Position numbers and translations under genes: made by a program. A DNA stretch of 64,000 nucleotides from Macropodus opercularis (taxonomy: Eukaryota > Chordata > Actinopteri > Anabantiformes > Osphronemidae), in the NCBI GenBank assembly GCA_030770545.1, contig JAUCMP010000026.1:1654501-1718500 (forward strand). The letters run 5' to 3'. Below are positions 48,841-62,639 of the stretch, piece by piece. The notes under the pieces were generated by a model. It saw nothing but the letters and a program-made list of their open reading frames with translations, ran no database searches and was not told where the DNA came from. Positions within the stretch are counted from its first letter, which is position 1, and the number at the start of each line of letters is the position of its first letter.

Positions 48841-51800
48841 AGTAATGTCTTCACCGTTTCAAAGAGCTGAAGGGCGTGAGATTAGAGCAGTGGCTTTGTT
48901 TAGACAGAAACTACTCGTGCTCCTTTAACCGGCGTCGAGCAGACGCAGGGTTGTATCTGTTAAAGGGGGAACCGAGGCTGCATCGATGACTTAGCTTTAG
49001 TCCCAAGTAGCTTCTGAGAAAAGATGCTCAGACCACAGAAAGTACAAACATCCCCTCCACTTTCTCTGTGTAGCTCATTGATTCCTTACATCAGTACATT
49101 TGTAATATTAAAGCTGCCCTGCAGCCAAATTATAGAATCCCATTTTAAATATGTACCCGCTATGTTTCCTCCCATTAGCTTTTAGTTAAGACGTGTTTTT
49201 GTGTGTGTTGTGTGAGTGGAGTGGATGATTCAAACATTCCACTAATCAGATTGTACAGGTGTTGGAGAGGTTTTCTGATAAAGTGTCCCCATGGAAACAG
49301 GGCACCTTAAACCGTGAACAGGGCCATTAACCCACACTCTGCCGCCGGTTCATTACGGCCATTTTGTCTGGCTCTGTTCGCTACCTGAGACGCTGTTACG
49401 CCACAGACCACTGAGGATTTTCCAGCCTTGGTGTGGTCTTGTGTCGTTTGTGTCTGGGTGCTGTCGTTGCTGCTGTATTAGTGCCTCCGAGTACAGAGCT
49501 GTACTTTATCGTGGCCATTAGCATTTAGATTTACATCAGTTTTCTGCCTTAGTGTTGGACTATGATGGAAACGTGTCTGTTTTGAGGATTTTATTTCTCG
49601 CTGGAATTAATGTGCAATAGAAGAAATGTAAGACAGTGAATGAGTTGAAGGTTAAATTCCTTGATTAAATGATTAGAAATGGATGCAAAGCTCCAAATCT
49701 CAACAAATAATTTCAGAGCACTTTAGATATTAAGTATCATTAATAATCACCTTGATGCGGTAAGAAACCCAACAGTCACTCACTTACTCCAGTGAAACAG
49801 AAAACAGACGATGACAAGCAAACGTTGCCCTTTACTGACGCGCTTTTATCAAATTGATTAGACTCAATACCATGTGCTCTTATCCACTGGTGACACTGCT
49901 GCTGAACAGCCGTACGTCTCCCGTACACTGTGCTCGATGGCCTCATCAAGCCGACGACAGGCGACGCGCTGGCTGACGGTGGCTGCAGGGCTGCTGTAAT
50001 TGGACTGGACAAGGTCAAGTGTGGCACTCCCAGCTTTGAGGGGTGCACAGTGAGCTTTCCCTCTGCCCTAACTATGATGCCTACACAGTCTGACATCTGT
50101 TGACATAACAGTGCGGCCACGCTGCCCGGCCAGTATCGAGTAGCTGCGGATCGGTGGCATATAAACCTTGACTCACTGAAAAATGAAGCGGACACGTTTA
50201 CTGTATGTGGCAGCGAACTGAGAACAGCAAAGTGTGAGAAAGCGCCGTGAAATCAGACGCCACGAGGGATCCCAACATGTCATACAGCGCTAATGGACGG
50301 CATTAAAGGCCGTGTGAGATTCACGGGTTCGATGCAGCTTTTTCAGTCTTCACGATTAGCATTCAGTGAAAAGGTGGTTTGATGCACAGGCTTAATGAAT
50401 TTGCATTATTCAGTGGGGCTCCTCAACCTTGTTGCGGCTGTGGGAAGCCTCCGTGTACGTGGGAGCCCATGGGAAAAGCCTCACGAGGAGAAACTTTTTT
50501 GCTTGCACCCTCTAAAAACAAAGTGCTGCCTCTTCAAAAACGACCGAACGTGGACGCAGTTGTCAGGAGCGGTGAACGTCGATGATCAGAGAGGCTGTCG
50601 TAGCGGGATGCTCCGTATGTACGACAGTAGCTTGTCATGGTTGTTCAAGTTTATGATTTAGGCCAAAGTAGAGCACAGATCAGCCCTAAGTCTTTCTCTG
50701 ATGTCCTCGTTTCCTGCGTCTCCTTTAAATGTTGGCGTCATCGGACTCAACAGACCCGACCAGCGAGTTCGGTTCTGATGAATCCCCTTCTCCCTCTACT
50801 GCACATGCTTACTGGAGGAACACCTGCCGCCTCCTGTCATCGTCAGCCTCATCCTTTCACTTTCCATTTCTCCGGCGTCCTGCCCGCTTGCTGCCCGATC
50901 AGTCCCTTGACAGGTGCCACTGTAACGAGATAATCAATGTTATTTGCTTTGCCTGTAAGTGTTGTGGCTGATCGGTGGATATTTGGATGGAAAATAAAAA
51001 TAATCGTAGAGCTTTTTCGCCTTTGGACACGACGAGGGTTTTTCCTTCCGCAGGAAACAGCAACATCCATTTAATCTTTACAGTTCTTTACTGTGGCAGC
51101 TGTGCTGGCGGAGGAACAGAGAGACGAGCGTTTCACACAGTCGGTGGGTCTGGTCAACGTTCTCACCTTTACGTGTCCGTCTGTTCTCATCCAGTGTTCT
51201 GTTCTGTGGGCCGGGCGTGAAGCAAGCGCGTAGAAATCAAAGCTGTTTCGTTGTTTGAGGTTTTTTGAATCCGCCGCTCAGCTTGATGTCATCGTGCTGC
51301 GCGTCCTGGGGCGACCGCTGTGCTGTAAGTGGCTGGTCGAGGTGGCCACCTCTCTGTGACCCTCTCTGCTACAAATCGTAATCAGTCAGTACTCGGCCCG
51401 ACTGGGCAAAGCCGCCCAGCAGTTTATTTGCGCATCACAGTTTGTGATGTGACACGATCTCAGGTCAGTAACAAAGCCGTTCCAGGCTGAGTCACTGAAA
51501 TCCTTTGCTCCTAATGCATCAGATCTGTGTGTTTCTGGAGGGTAAGATTTAGGCTCAGTTTTTGTCTGATTCCCTCGGATTATGACTCACTGGATCACGA
51601 TGCTCCGGATACCGTGCCAGAACACAATCTTCTCATTGTCATACTGTAAACAGATGGGAAGAGGGAATGAAACATGACAAGGCATCAAAAAGCACAAAAC
51701 ATCCCATTGCAGTCGTCCGTACTCGAGCCTTCGCTTGGGCTCCGCATTGCAGGACTCCATTATGCTACGGGTGGGTAGAAATAAACAAGCAGGACTGTGG

Positions 51801-52379
51801 TTCCTTATAATGACTTTTCTCTCTGGAGATTACGAGCAGACACTCCACTGTGGTGCGGCGTTAAGAGGAGCCTTTCTACTGGGGAATTGGATATGTCTGT
51901 GCTTTTTTAAACCAAGAGGTATTAAAAGTAATTATTCCAGCAAGATAAACATAATTAACACAGCACGAAACTTCATGCTTTTACCCGTGAATTTTCCTTT
52001 TACTAATTATCTGGGTATGGTTCAACTGTTTGTTGGCCTGTTCTCAATAAATATTTCTGGCTTTGCACTTAATGTCTGTACATTTACCTTAACGAGTCTT
52101 TGTCACCAAACTAAGATGTTAGAGTCAGTTTCAGTGCATGATTTGTTCATCAGTGCATAGTAAGCCCACCGTTTCTGCTGGTATCTTCTTCTGGCTGAGG
52201 TCACCTTGGAGACTGTGGAGATGTCAAAGAGCTGAGCGCTTGACATAAAGTTGCAGCCTCTCAGGCTTTAGATGGCTACTGAAAGTACATGGCTGGTTTC
52301 CAAACTTGCCTCTCTAGCTGCCTTCGGTGGTGACAGCCAGCAGTGTTCCTGCATGTCAGTGAATCAAGGCAAGTCAGTT
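48841..52379 (+). other. putative intron 1, no exon recognised
   Basis: No exon or repeat is recognised. The 139-codon minus frame at 49776-50195 and the 141-codon plus frame at 51735-52160 have no recognisable domain and lie in AT-moderate sequence without supporting splice signals. Confidence 0.4.
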
Positions 52380-52450
52380 TCTATTCTATTTATAAAGTGC
52401 TTTTAACAACCGGGTTTGTCACAAAGTGCATCACGGAGAATGAAAACAGA
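52380..52450 (+). repeat. possible fragment of an interspersed fish repeat
   Basis: The phrase TCTATTTATAAAGTGCTTTT followed by TTGTCACAAAGTGCATCAC resembles the common teleost repeat tail that reads 'tatttataaagcacttt ... cacaaagtgctttac'. The fragment is short and diverged, so the call is weak. Confidence 0.35.
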
Positions 52451-55400
52451 AAAGTGCATCACATGAACATCGGCGCGTGAGGAAACGCTGGGAGGGGCGT
52501 GTGCTGACGTCAGCCCACAGCTGCCCGTGTGGCAAAATACGGCACAAAGTGTGAAGACAGTTGTGATGCGTGCAGATGTTCTGCACATGAGTCTCCCAGC
52601 AGCCACAGCTGGTCCTACTGGTGCGTATGATGCGCAGTGTGAATGGACTGACTGGCAGGCTAAGGAATGTTAGCTCCACCCAGTCTGCTGTGCCACGCGC
52701 TGCATCCCTCAGGTATTAGTCATTATCAAATCACGGTAATTAAGCGTGTTGCACAACGCACTAATCAAACAGGAGGCTTTGAAACCGCGCTTGGTCGGAA
52801 GGTCGAGCCGTTACACCAGAAGGCTTCAGTGGCTCCACGCTGTGACTCTGTGGCCAGTGATGTCAGGTGGAGCCGTTTGGCTTCGTTCATTGTAAATCGT
52901 ATCGGAACGTTGTGATCCCAGGCAAAGCTAAACCCTCCAGCCGTACAGAGAAATGAACGAGGGTCTTTGGGGACTGAGCAGTGGGGTTTGTGGCAGGGAG
53001 CCTGGGAGAGTCAGGACATGGAGGAACAGAAAGGTGTTCATAGCAGCGTCCCAGTGCTGCGATGCTGCTGCCTCAGCCCCGTGTGTCACTCTGGGTGTCA
53101 GCTTGATTAATGAGCCCCTGGCTCCCATGAGTCTCTCTCACAGGGACAACACAGATCAATACACGGCTCCGGAGCAGCCTGTTCACGGCCGCTGTGGGTT
53201 TGTCTGGGATGTCAGACGACTGAAGCATTCAAACAGTAGCTGTGCGCTTTATTACGTCGGCTCAGTGTGAGCACCTTGAAAGAGTCCAGAGTTGAAACGG
53301 CTACTGAGATTCTGCATCTCAGGAGACGGCAGACGTTGCTGTGGAGGGTTTGACGTGAAACCCAGAGTACAGTCGGTGCGAGCTGTTAAGGAGAAGTGCC
53401 CTACGGCTCAAGCTGGGTGTGTTCTCCTAAGACGCTCAGTGGGGTTTAGCTCCTTGATTCTCACGTTGTCGCTGCCTTTTTAATGAAGCTTTAGCTTTTC
53501 TCGCTGGGTCCTCATGTGAAGACTCTCTAGGAAAAGTCCCGCCAGAGTTTTAATTGCTTTGCCAGGTTTGACTCCTGCAAAGGTTCGGGCGCAGTCGGGT
53601 CGATAGCTCACCGTCAATATTGCTTTGTGTGGCGCAGGGGACAGTGGGTGACAATGCTGGTATTTATGAGCCCATATTGGAAACGGATTCTGAGCGGCAG
53701 GATGACTGCTGGTATTGAACGGCCGTGCTTTGTGAATGGACCGGTCTCATTCCTGCTGTTCCTCCTGCTCCCTTTAAGAGCTTGTTACGCCGCAAGCTGT
53801 GGTCAGTGGCGTTTCCATGCATCACATTTATTTTCAGTCTTTCCTAAAAAGCCACGGGGTGAAACTGATGGCGTTTTCTGCAGGCGCTTCCCTGGGTAAC
53901 GTTAACGGCTCCGTGCTCACACGAGCGCCCGCCTCAGGTTTCCTCCCCATGACATTTGCAGGATAACAAGAAAGACTTAAGTTTGTGATCTGTGGGTGTT
54001 CAGGTGTTTGAAATCATCAGGAAAGTCAAGCAGGCTGAAAATGTGTCTGTTCAAGACCTTTCTGAAAAATAAATCCATAGTGGAGCTCGCTTCTCTCTGT
54101 GTAAACCCTTCTTTGCTTGTAACTGGATTATCAAAGCTGTTTTATTAATACTATGAACCGAAAATTAAACCGCTTTGAAGACCCTGAAAAACTGTCAAAC
54201 CAATAAAACAACACGTCTGTTTTGTTATTGCCAGTTTTTCTTGATCAGGTGTTGAACAGCTGTGAATTTAAATCCTGTAGTTTATGTTTTTCGTGACGTA
54301 TATAAATGTCTGAGCACCATAAAGTGACCTGTTCAGGAGCTGGAACAGCAAAGATGTGCAGGTGTTACCAAGGACCTGCGGTCGACGTGTGTGTTCTGGG
54401 CTGATTGTTCATACCAGTAGATCATGGCGAGTTATTACTGTTTTAGTTGTTGCTGTTACTGGGTTGAAGTCACTTTTACGGCGTGAACACAAACCAGCAC
54501 CGTCTGACAACAAACCTTTTCTCCTGCCCACTTACATCAAAGTTACGTAATGCTTGTTGCCCGTGGGACTCCTTTGAATACGCCCATGGAAAGACCTCAT
54601 AGTAGAAATATTAACTTTAGCTTTTACTCTCAGCCTTATCCAGGTCGAGAGCTGGGGGGAATAAATAAATAAACATGAAGCACAGAGAGCTTATTTCTGT
54701 CAAGTCTTTTGGGAGCTTTTTTATCAGACGTCTTTACTAACGCTTCTAAATTGAGTGCATTAAATCAGTGATTTTCTTTGGAGCTAAAAGTGCAAAGGTT
54801 CTAATATCCTAAAGGAGAGAAAGGCATTTTGTGCAGGCACCAAGCTTTTTGTCTTTTTTTTTTTCAAAAAGTTTGTATTATTGCAGAAATGTTTTCCAGC
54901 CTCACAGATAAGCTCTGAAAACCACTGGTCTTCACGCATTTCCTGCAATAAATGGAGAACATTTGTCATAGTGAATAGTCCAATATAGGAAAGTCTTGAT
55001 TTCCTGCTCTGCAAACAAAACCAAATTCTTATGCAGCAGCTCACTTGGAGCTGGATAACATCTCCCACAAACCCTCTGAGTAGGTTTTTGACCAAATATG
55101 TTTCATTTCTCAGCTATAACAAGAGCTTATTAGTTTTACCTGTAAAGTCCTTCAGGCTGCAGATCTGTCCCGACAATCAGCTCAGTTAAACTCAGATGCA
55201 ACACAGGAAAGCTCATATTGATGAATTAAATCCGTCCATCTTCCATAGTATCAGAAGAGAAACATTCATCCATGATCAAATCCAAGACTGTAAAGTTGCT
55301 TGGTCACATGTTTTATACATAAATTCAATGTAAGCAAAGCATAAGCTTTGATGAGCATGATGAGCAGCTGTTGTGGGTCCAGTCTCCTTGTTATTACATT

Positions 55401-57170
55401 TGTTTCATAATTAAGATTTCTGCAAACTAGTAAATCCTGAGAAGGTGGAACAGCTGCAGGTTCTGCAAGTTCGTGTCCCAGTTGTCAGTTTCTTGTTTTA
55501 ATGAAGTTTTACCGTACTTTCACACTTTTTGGGTTCATTTTTTCACCAGTTACAATATTAGCCCGAAAAGATTTGATTTTATTTTGGGATGGATCTGTGT
55601 CTGTTGGCAGCAAGTGAGCCCAAGTTGAAAATATCCAGTTCTGATTATAATATGCACACGCAAAACCATTTTAGACACTGTTGAAAATGGCAAAACTGCT
55701 CTGCATGCAGATGGGACCTCATAATTCCAAGCTAATGAATTGGTTCCACAAGGCATCTGCATACATAAACCGAGGCTGCATCCACAATAGGAAAGATAAT
55801 CAAACCTTTATCTCTTTGTGCTGCTCAGAAATTATCTGGGTTTAAACAGAAATCTGATTCCATGAGGCTTCCGGCGTGAAGGTTGCAGATGAGAAAAGGT
55901 CATTTTTCAGAACCTCTTCTCTCTGAGCTCCTGGTTCTGCTAAACACCACCCAGCAAATAACAGCTGTTCCCTTTGACCATTTGTTCAATTGGGTCCAAT
56001 TTTTGCTGGTTACAGAAAAAGGTTTTTGTGGGACAATTGTTATTTCCACCTCAGCTCGAAAAGGACAAATACTAGTACTGCGTGCTTCCGCATGTGTCAA
56101 AACCTGTCGGCGTTAAACAACGGCTCCACGTCAGGGTCGGTCAGACACTGTTGTACTTGCTCTGACTCCACCTTTACTTTCCATGGACTGGAAATAATCC
56201 GGCTGCACAGTAGTTTACAGCCCGAAGACGACTCCTTGGCTTAATAGTCAGACGTAGTATAATAAATAAATGCTAAATGCTCAGCACAGAAACTACACGT
56301 TGCTGTAGCTGCATGACAATAACCCAGGGAGCTACAGAAACAGTCTAATCAGCACGAACAGACCTGGTGTGGAGGTGAAATTCATGCATTAATGTAAAAC
56401 AAGGGGCTTTGTGGTGTTTAATCAAAGGCCAGGTGGTAATCACATGATTAAAAGTGCCAGAGTGGAACGATGACTTGATTCTTGAAAACCCACGTGAGTG
56501 TGGCTGAACCGGCCGCTATGGAAACACTTCATGCTGAGGAGAACTTCCTCCTAAAACCGCTGCAGGACTCTCCCTGAGCTCCATGGTCGTCCTGTCATAT
56601 CTTCATACACGGGTCTGCAGCTTCGCTCTAAGCCGGTAGAAGGGTGCCCCCATTATATTGCTGGTAAATGTGTTCTGTCCAGCAGAACCTCCTGACGTTT
56701 GGTTATAGGGTCTTGCATATGGGCCCATTAAAGATTCAAGGCGCTACGGAACGTAAACAGAGCAGCCCTGCAGATAAGAGTGTCTCTTATAACTGTGCAC
56801 CAAGCTGATATTGCAGAAATCGACTTCTATATATCCGAAAACGAAGTGCAGCTTTAATAAGACGGCTCCCCAGCAGTTAATTAAAAGTTCTCCCCCATAA
56901 CTCTGTGGTTTTTTTTTTTCCACGAGCACATATTTGATTTGGAAATAAAACGCTTTGCACACGCTGAGCAGAGTGAGGTGGCTCTGTTCTCGGCCCTGCC
57001 CGACTTCAGCTGCGGCAGCTTTGCGCCGCCTCCACACTCTCATCCACGGCAAGCGAGAGCTGGCGGCCGAGCGAGTCTAAGCCCCTGCCAGTGGATTGTT
57101 AGCACACGCTCAGTCCCGGGGAACCGTCACCTCTCCTGAGACTCATCGTTCTGGGCTCCGTGAGACGGGT
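52451..57170 (+). other. putative intron 1, no exon recognised
   Basis: No exon is recognised. The AT-rich stretch 54640-55560 holds a T10 run near 54856 and an AAATAAATAAAT microsatellite near 54660. Open frames lack domains. Confidence 0.4.
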
Positions 57171-57560
57171 TTCGTCACGACAGCCACAGAAAATGCTGCT
57201 GTAGTGAATATCATTAGCGCTGCTCTCACTTCAATTTCACTCCTAAGTGTTTTCGCAGCTGCTTCAGGTGACATCACACCTGCAACAGGAATCCTTTTAA
57301 GATACACTTGTCTTTATGAGTAGCTGAGAATTTACTTTGTTATGCCTAATGTGGTTCATTTCACTGTAGCTACTCCATACAGAGTGTCATTTAGAGTGAA
57401 ATTACATTTACCTCCCTGAGACTTATTATAAATCAAACCTTCTAAATTACATCACTTTGATTCAGATGCATCCAGATCCAGCCTGTATCATAAATCAGAA
57501 TGTTTTGAGTCATTTTATTCGAGTCTTCCCACATGTAGTGGAACTGTTCACATTCGTCAT
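57171..57560. promoter_or_regulatory. weak candidate noncoding regulatory block
   Basis: AT-rich sequence with GAATATCATTAGCGC, GTGAAATTACATTTACC, ATTATAAATCAAACC and TCTAAATTACATCAC. Motif density is moderate and there is no coding frame. This is one of the less certain enhancer-like blocks. Confidence 0.25.
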
Positions 57561-58369
57561 CCAACTCAGCACTAAAAGCTGTTTGTGAACAGCATCATCA
57601 AAACTATTTTGAATCATGATATGGCAAAACACAGATTTGGGTCTGGGTGTGTAAACTGTTACCACATGTTATGAATGTGAGTGTTTTCTCTGTGCTGTGG
57701 CCTAAATGCCATTTCAAGGTCTTTTCTGCCCTGGCAGCAAACAATTTGCGGGTGACACGCTGGTGCAGATGGAGCCTCTCAGCAGGCTCATATGAGTGAA
57801 CAAGGAGACGCTTATCTGTGTGTTCTTGACCTGGCAGTCTGCAGTAGGCTCTTCAAATTGCTTCTGACACAAAGAGAGCCCAGCTAGTCATTTGTGTCCG
57901 ACTTGATCTGTCTCTGCGGGTCTCGCAGATTATGCGAGTCTGTGGGTTTCAGGGTCTGTGTACATACACAGGGGCACGGCGCTGGCTCAGCCTCGGCCTG
58001 GTTCAGGTCAGTTCATCCCTGTCACAGTGTCCTTCGTCCCCATTAAAAACACGCCCCTGGCTCCAAACCCGTGAGCGGAGAGCTGAGCTGAGAAAGTGAC
58101 AAGGATTAGTACTGCGATGCCTTCCGCTCACTGGGCCAGCTCTGACGCAAACAGCACCGGCTTGGAAAACAATACAATCGAAAAAATCCACCATTCAATT
58201 TCAAAGTCACTCCTGCGCAGCAACATTAAAGTCTGCCAAAGAACAAACTCCTTTTTGGAGGCTGCCAGGAGTTTGCAATGGTAATTTGCTCATGCAGAAT
58301 TATGTTGGCAGTGAGAGAGCGTGAAAGACCTGAGTGGAGCTGTCAATACGTGTTATCGCTTCATCCTGA
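57561..58369 (+). other. putative intron 1, no exon recognised
   Basis: Nothing specific is seen. The 62- and 63-codon opposite-strand frames near 58003-58284 have no domain. Confidence 0.4.
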
Positions 58370-58870
58370 TCTCACTTGGAGCATAACGCTCCTCCAGCTC
58401 AGATAAGGGGACGCCAGAAGCCATCAGTGCGTCTTCTAATCCGCCGCCTTCCATAATAAAACATCAGCTCACCTCCGTGCTCATCACGGGTCATCTCCCA
58501 AGGAGTATGTGACCACAGAGCTTTGCCAAACGCCAACATCAGAGCCCCGTCTATTTTTATCTGTCGGAAACGACGACGTTAATTAGCATGCGTCCACAAT
58601 CTGTGATTAATGCGGAGTAGACTCTGGGCCAGGGAGGGCATCTACGGCGGAGAACGAAAAATGATAACACAACTCTGTAACGACGCCGCGGTCACGGAAG
58701 CCATCGTGCCCAACAAAGAGCTCCATTTGTCAGTTTCAAGGTTAGTTTTTTTCCCTCTCGCGGAAAAGTTTCTTTCACTGTGATTCTAATTGTCTGCTGA
58801 CCTGTGGCCTCCAGGTTAAAACATACATTTAGAGAGCTCTTTGTAAAAGTTATAATTGGGGGTCGGCGAT
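58370..58870. promoter_or_regulatory. candidate conserved noncoding element
   Basis: The block includes CGTTAATTAGCATGCG (about 58577), CAATCTGTGATTAATGCGG (about 58597) and AAAGTTATAATTGGGG near the end. It pairs ATTA cores with GCAT half sites, as in POU/homeodomain composite elements, and has no coding frame. Function is inferred. Confidence 0.35.
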
Positions 58871-60045
58871 GCATTCACAGCCCAGGCTTGCAATCAGCTT
58901 GTCACCTCACATGACCTGGGCATATGTACGAGCAGATGCAGACTCACACACGGCGAGCAGCCACACAGAAACACATCCCAGCAGTCGCACCCAATGTAGA
59001 GTCATCACATACAAGCACAGAGATTCATACATGGATGGATTAAAGCCATTTCACAGCAGGCGCCGACATCTCCGGCTTTAAACAAGTTCCATTTCCCATG
59101 AAAATCAAACTGAAAAAACAACTCAACAGTAAAATCCATCAGAAACTTTTCAGCCCATTGAAGTCGTGGTTGATGTTCAGGGATAAGCACACGTCACCGG
59201 AGCGTCTGGATGGGATGTGCCCTTAGTGGTTTGGCTAGCGCCAGTCTTTAGTCGGACTAGATCAGAAGGGGCTTGATGAGAGAACACTTGACTCTAAAGA
59301 TGGGAAGAGGTGTTCATCTGTTCTGAGTTCTGCCTCTGGGGTGTTAATGTGTGAATGAGTCAAATGTGTGGGTGTGGAATCTCCATTATTGAAACCAGGC
59401 GAGTGGCAGGAAGTCATAAGGTGATGTGTGAAGAGGTTGAGGCAGATGGCCGCCCACCCTGAGCCTGGTTCTGTTCCAGGTGCTGCTCGGGAGGGTTTGG
59501 GCTTTCTAGAAACCTCCAAAGCAGCACAGAGTGAATTGAGCGAATCCATCTGAAGAGAAATCGAATATTCCAGTGACTCGTTCTACACTATTTCAGAATC
59601 AGCACCATGGACAGAGCTCGGAGGAAGGAAAGGCGACCGGCCAGTGTTTGTGACTTGTTGGGTATTTTGTTGTTGCTGCTGATCCTGGAGCAGAACCCGT
59701 GCAGCTAAGCTAAGCCTCTATCAGTGGCTTTTACAGTGCGCTAACAACTAACACATCAGACGAGGATTGTTCGCTGGGTCTCCTGGATCCTGGTATTTAC
59801 TACATTGCCTCCTGAGGTGTGGGGGCAGCATTTCCACTAAGACCTCAAACTGTGCCTGTGACATTTTGAAACTGTTATTCCATCAGTGTTATTTTCAGTT
59901 GACACAGAAAGTGTGATTAACTTTAGCCTGGAGCAGTGAAATGATTGTTTTTCCACAATTATCAAAGAAATGTATGTATATTGATATAGAGCTAAGTTGA
60001 CGTCAATCCCGCTCGTTGTGTTTTATATCTATTACAAAATCTATT
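58871..60045 (+). other. putative intron 1, no exon recognised
   Basis: No exon or repeat is recognised. Short overlapping frames only. Confidence 0.4.
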
Positions 60046-60115
60046 CTAATTCTATTTATGTCCAATATCACAAATGACAGTTTTGCCTTTTCGGACTTTA
60101 GTCTCCTCAACATCA
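60046..60115 (+). repeat. possible fragment of an interspersed fish repeat
   Basis: The phrase TCTATTTATGTCCAATATCA with ACAAATGACAGTTTTGCC just after it resembles a common teleost repeat phrase of the form 'ctatttatatccaatatcacaaat ... tttgcctc'. The piece is short, lacks boundaries and has no target-site duplication that I can see. Confidence 0.35.
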
Positions 60116-61134
60116 CGTTTTTCTAATTGCAAGTGTTCAGGGGAGCTTTGTTTCTGAAGCTCTGCCCACTCGGGATTAACTGGAACAATAAGATTATTCC
60201 CGCCCACAGAAAATTGTTTACACAGATGTTTGAGTGAAGAGTGTAACAGTAAATAGTCAAACACGAGGAAGACGCCCACGTTACCAGTTTACAGATGTAA
60301 TGCTCAGCCAACGCTAGTAAACACAGGTACAAACACCACGTTGGTATTCAGGCTGTGTGTGGATGCAGCAAAGACAAAATGTGAGAACAAGGCCGTGTGG
60401 CCGTATATGAAAGAATGATGAGTGACTGTTTCCACACCCGTCTGCTGCTGATCATGTCGCTGTTTGTCTGTATTCATACCTGCATGTGTATCTAAATAAA
60501 TAGAAGTTAGAGGAGGATGCAGCAGAGTGAAGGGGTGTAGCTGTGTTCAGAACCACAGCACAATAAGGAGCTTAAATCTCCACATCTTTGATGGGGATTC
60601 TGACTCTGCTCCAACTCGACTTTGTAGCACTTTGTCTCTGGAGAATAGTGGGACAAGAACAGCTCGACAAAATAAAAATATCATTAGAGTAAAATGGTAA
60701 ATTCCTCTGCCAGACGACCACAATGCAGCCCAGTAAAATGTGCCAAATGCTGGAACAATAGCTACAGCATGGGGCAGTGGAAGCTGGGACCAAAACAATG
60801 GATGTTCAGAACTGCTGGTAAAACTAATGTGCCTTAAAAACAAATCTTCAATCCTGTTGCAAAGCAGGTGTTAAGGAGTGAGTATGACCTTTCTACCAAA
60901 CCTTCCTCATCAACACGGCTGCATTCTGAAGGTTTAGGTTCCCGTCATGGCGTTTCAGAAAACCTTTACAACCTCCTGGTTTCCATAGAAATGTGGGGAC
61001 ACACAGCAGAGTCCTGGCTGTGGACTGGTGGGAGATGGGAGAAGGCTTTTTAACGGCAGCTTGATTTTGGAGGCTGATGTGTTTGTGGCTTTGGCCGTTA
61101 ACAGGTGTTCTGATTGAACATCTATTTTTAAAAA
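60116..61134 (+). other. putative intron 1, no exon recognised
   Basis: Nothing specific is recognised here. Minus-strand frames at 60547-60843 overlap and have no domain. Confidence 0.4.
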
Positions 61135-61147
61135 GGGGGGGGGGGGG
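61135..61147 (+). repeat. poly-G run, 13 bases
   Basis: An uninterrupted G run preceded by A(5). Its length is unreliable because of homopolymer sequencing error. No quadruplex-forming partner runs are adjacent. Confidence 0.85.
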
Positions 61148-61676
61148 TGTATCTGCTGATACTCTCTTAAGGCCAGTGTAAATAACTCTGGTTCCTCATC
61201 AAACTATGATAGTGGAAGTCAATTAGTGTTGTCATGGCAACCTTGAGCTGGACTAATGCAGGGGTGGCTGGTTAATGATCCAATATTGTTTGATCCCCTT
61301 TTTATTGTTTCAAACGCAAAGAGCACATTATTACAGGTATTCAAACAAGAGAATGTAAATGTCAGCTCAGTATTTCCTCAGTCCCAGCAGTGTTTTCGCT
61401 ATTCTGTGTTCCAGCTGGCACCATCATTCACAGACTCTCAGTGTGGATAAGGCTCAGGTCCATCATCCCAGACATTACCAGCAATCAACAATGAAGACTT
61501 CAAGTGTCAGATTCCCTTTGCTCAGACAAGACCAAGGCTTTTGGAGGTCAGAATGACAGCTCCCAGACGATAAAACAAATAGATTTGTTTCCCCACATTG
61601 GTCTCTGAGAAATTGGCAACAATTACATCTAGATTGACATTGAATTCTTTCATCAGGTCCCTGGATTCACTAGACG
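61148..61676 (+). other. putative intron 1, no exon recognised
   Basis: No exon or repeat is recognised. Confidence 0.4.
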
Positions 61677-61700
61677 AACAACAACAACAACAACAACAAA
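61677..61700 (+). repeat. AAC trinucleotide microsatellite
   Basis: Eight near-perfect AAC units. One frame reads polyglutamine, but it belongs to a 60-codon chance frame with no splice context, so I do not treat it as coding. Confidence 0.92.
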
Positions 61701-62639
61701 ATCAGATTCTAGAAAATGTCCTCCTGCTGGTATCTGTCCTCCCATCAGAGCATTTTACCCACAAGCTGATGAGAATTTAGCCTTTTTTCTTCACGTACAG
61801 AGTGGTTGCATTTTAACGTTTTAAGGTGAATAATGCTGAACGTCCAGCTTCTGAATTTAAATATGTACCAAAATGAACACATCCAAATAAACTGCTTTGA
61901 CATTTTATAGGCGTTCGTGGCCCCCAGGCGAGACGTCACTCTCACTTCAATCCAGTATGTTTCTCTTGCTTTCTGTTGTTCCTCCGATGGATTATTGTGA
62001 CATTTGGTACTTTGATCTTGTAACTTTACTCAGTCTCAGTTCAAATATCAACAAAACAGAGACAATGCTTTTATGCAAATTAAATGTTTGACCAACAACA
62101 GAGCCACATCCCACACAAACATCACTCGCACGCGCATCAATGCAGCTTCCCTTCATTTAGAAATGTTTGTTTCTCGTCTTTGTACCAAAGCTGCAGCTGC
62201 AGTAACTGTACATGGACGTCAGACTTAAAATCCTACAGCAATGACACACAAGCTTTTTTCAATTAGCTCCTTTTAGAAGCACTTTATGATGCAGGATAAC
62301 TATGTTCATAGACATAGAAGAGTCTTCGGAAGACGACATCGCTCACTGGCTGTCCAACCTCAGGCTTCTCCGTCTTTTTCTGCACACGTGTAATAAAAGC
62401 ACACAAGACGTTGCGTGATCCTGAGTTTCTATGAGGGAGACACTGGCCGACACCTTCACCTCTTTAGAGCTCACGCAGGTCACAGTGTCCTCTAGAAGGA
62501 AAGAATGGAAAATGTACGTCACAACAGACAAATGATGTCATCATGAATGTTAAACTAGGAGCGATGTACACATAATGAGCATGGGGATGGTATTGTTTGT
62601 CATATTTCCTCAGTGAAACAAATGATATCGTCCAAGTTG
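61701..62639 (+). other. putative intron 1, no exon recognised
   Basis: An ATGCAAAT octamer (62073-62080) runs directly into TAAAT, a POU-type composite. A short frame near 62030 reading SSNINKTETMLL faintly recalls an L2 LINE motif (LNxDKTEVLL), but there is no second motif to support it. Confidence 0.35.

Noticed and set aside
50325..50345. GGGTTCGATGC word resembling a tRNA B box
   Set aside because: No matching A box at the right distance and no cloverleaf could be folded by eye.
61598..61780. 60-codon frame with polyglutamine
   Set aside because: The polyQ comes from an AAC microsatellite and the frame has no exon features.
62000..62095. possible second L2 LINE fragment (NKTETMLL)
   Set aside because: A single weak motif without any supporting second motif; too little to call.
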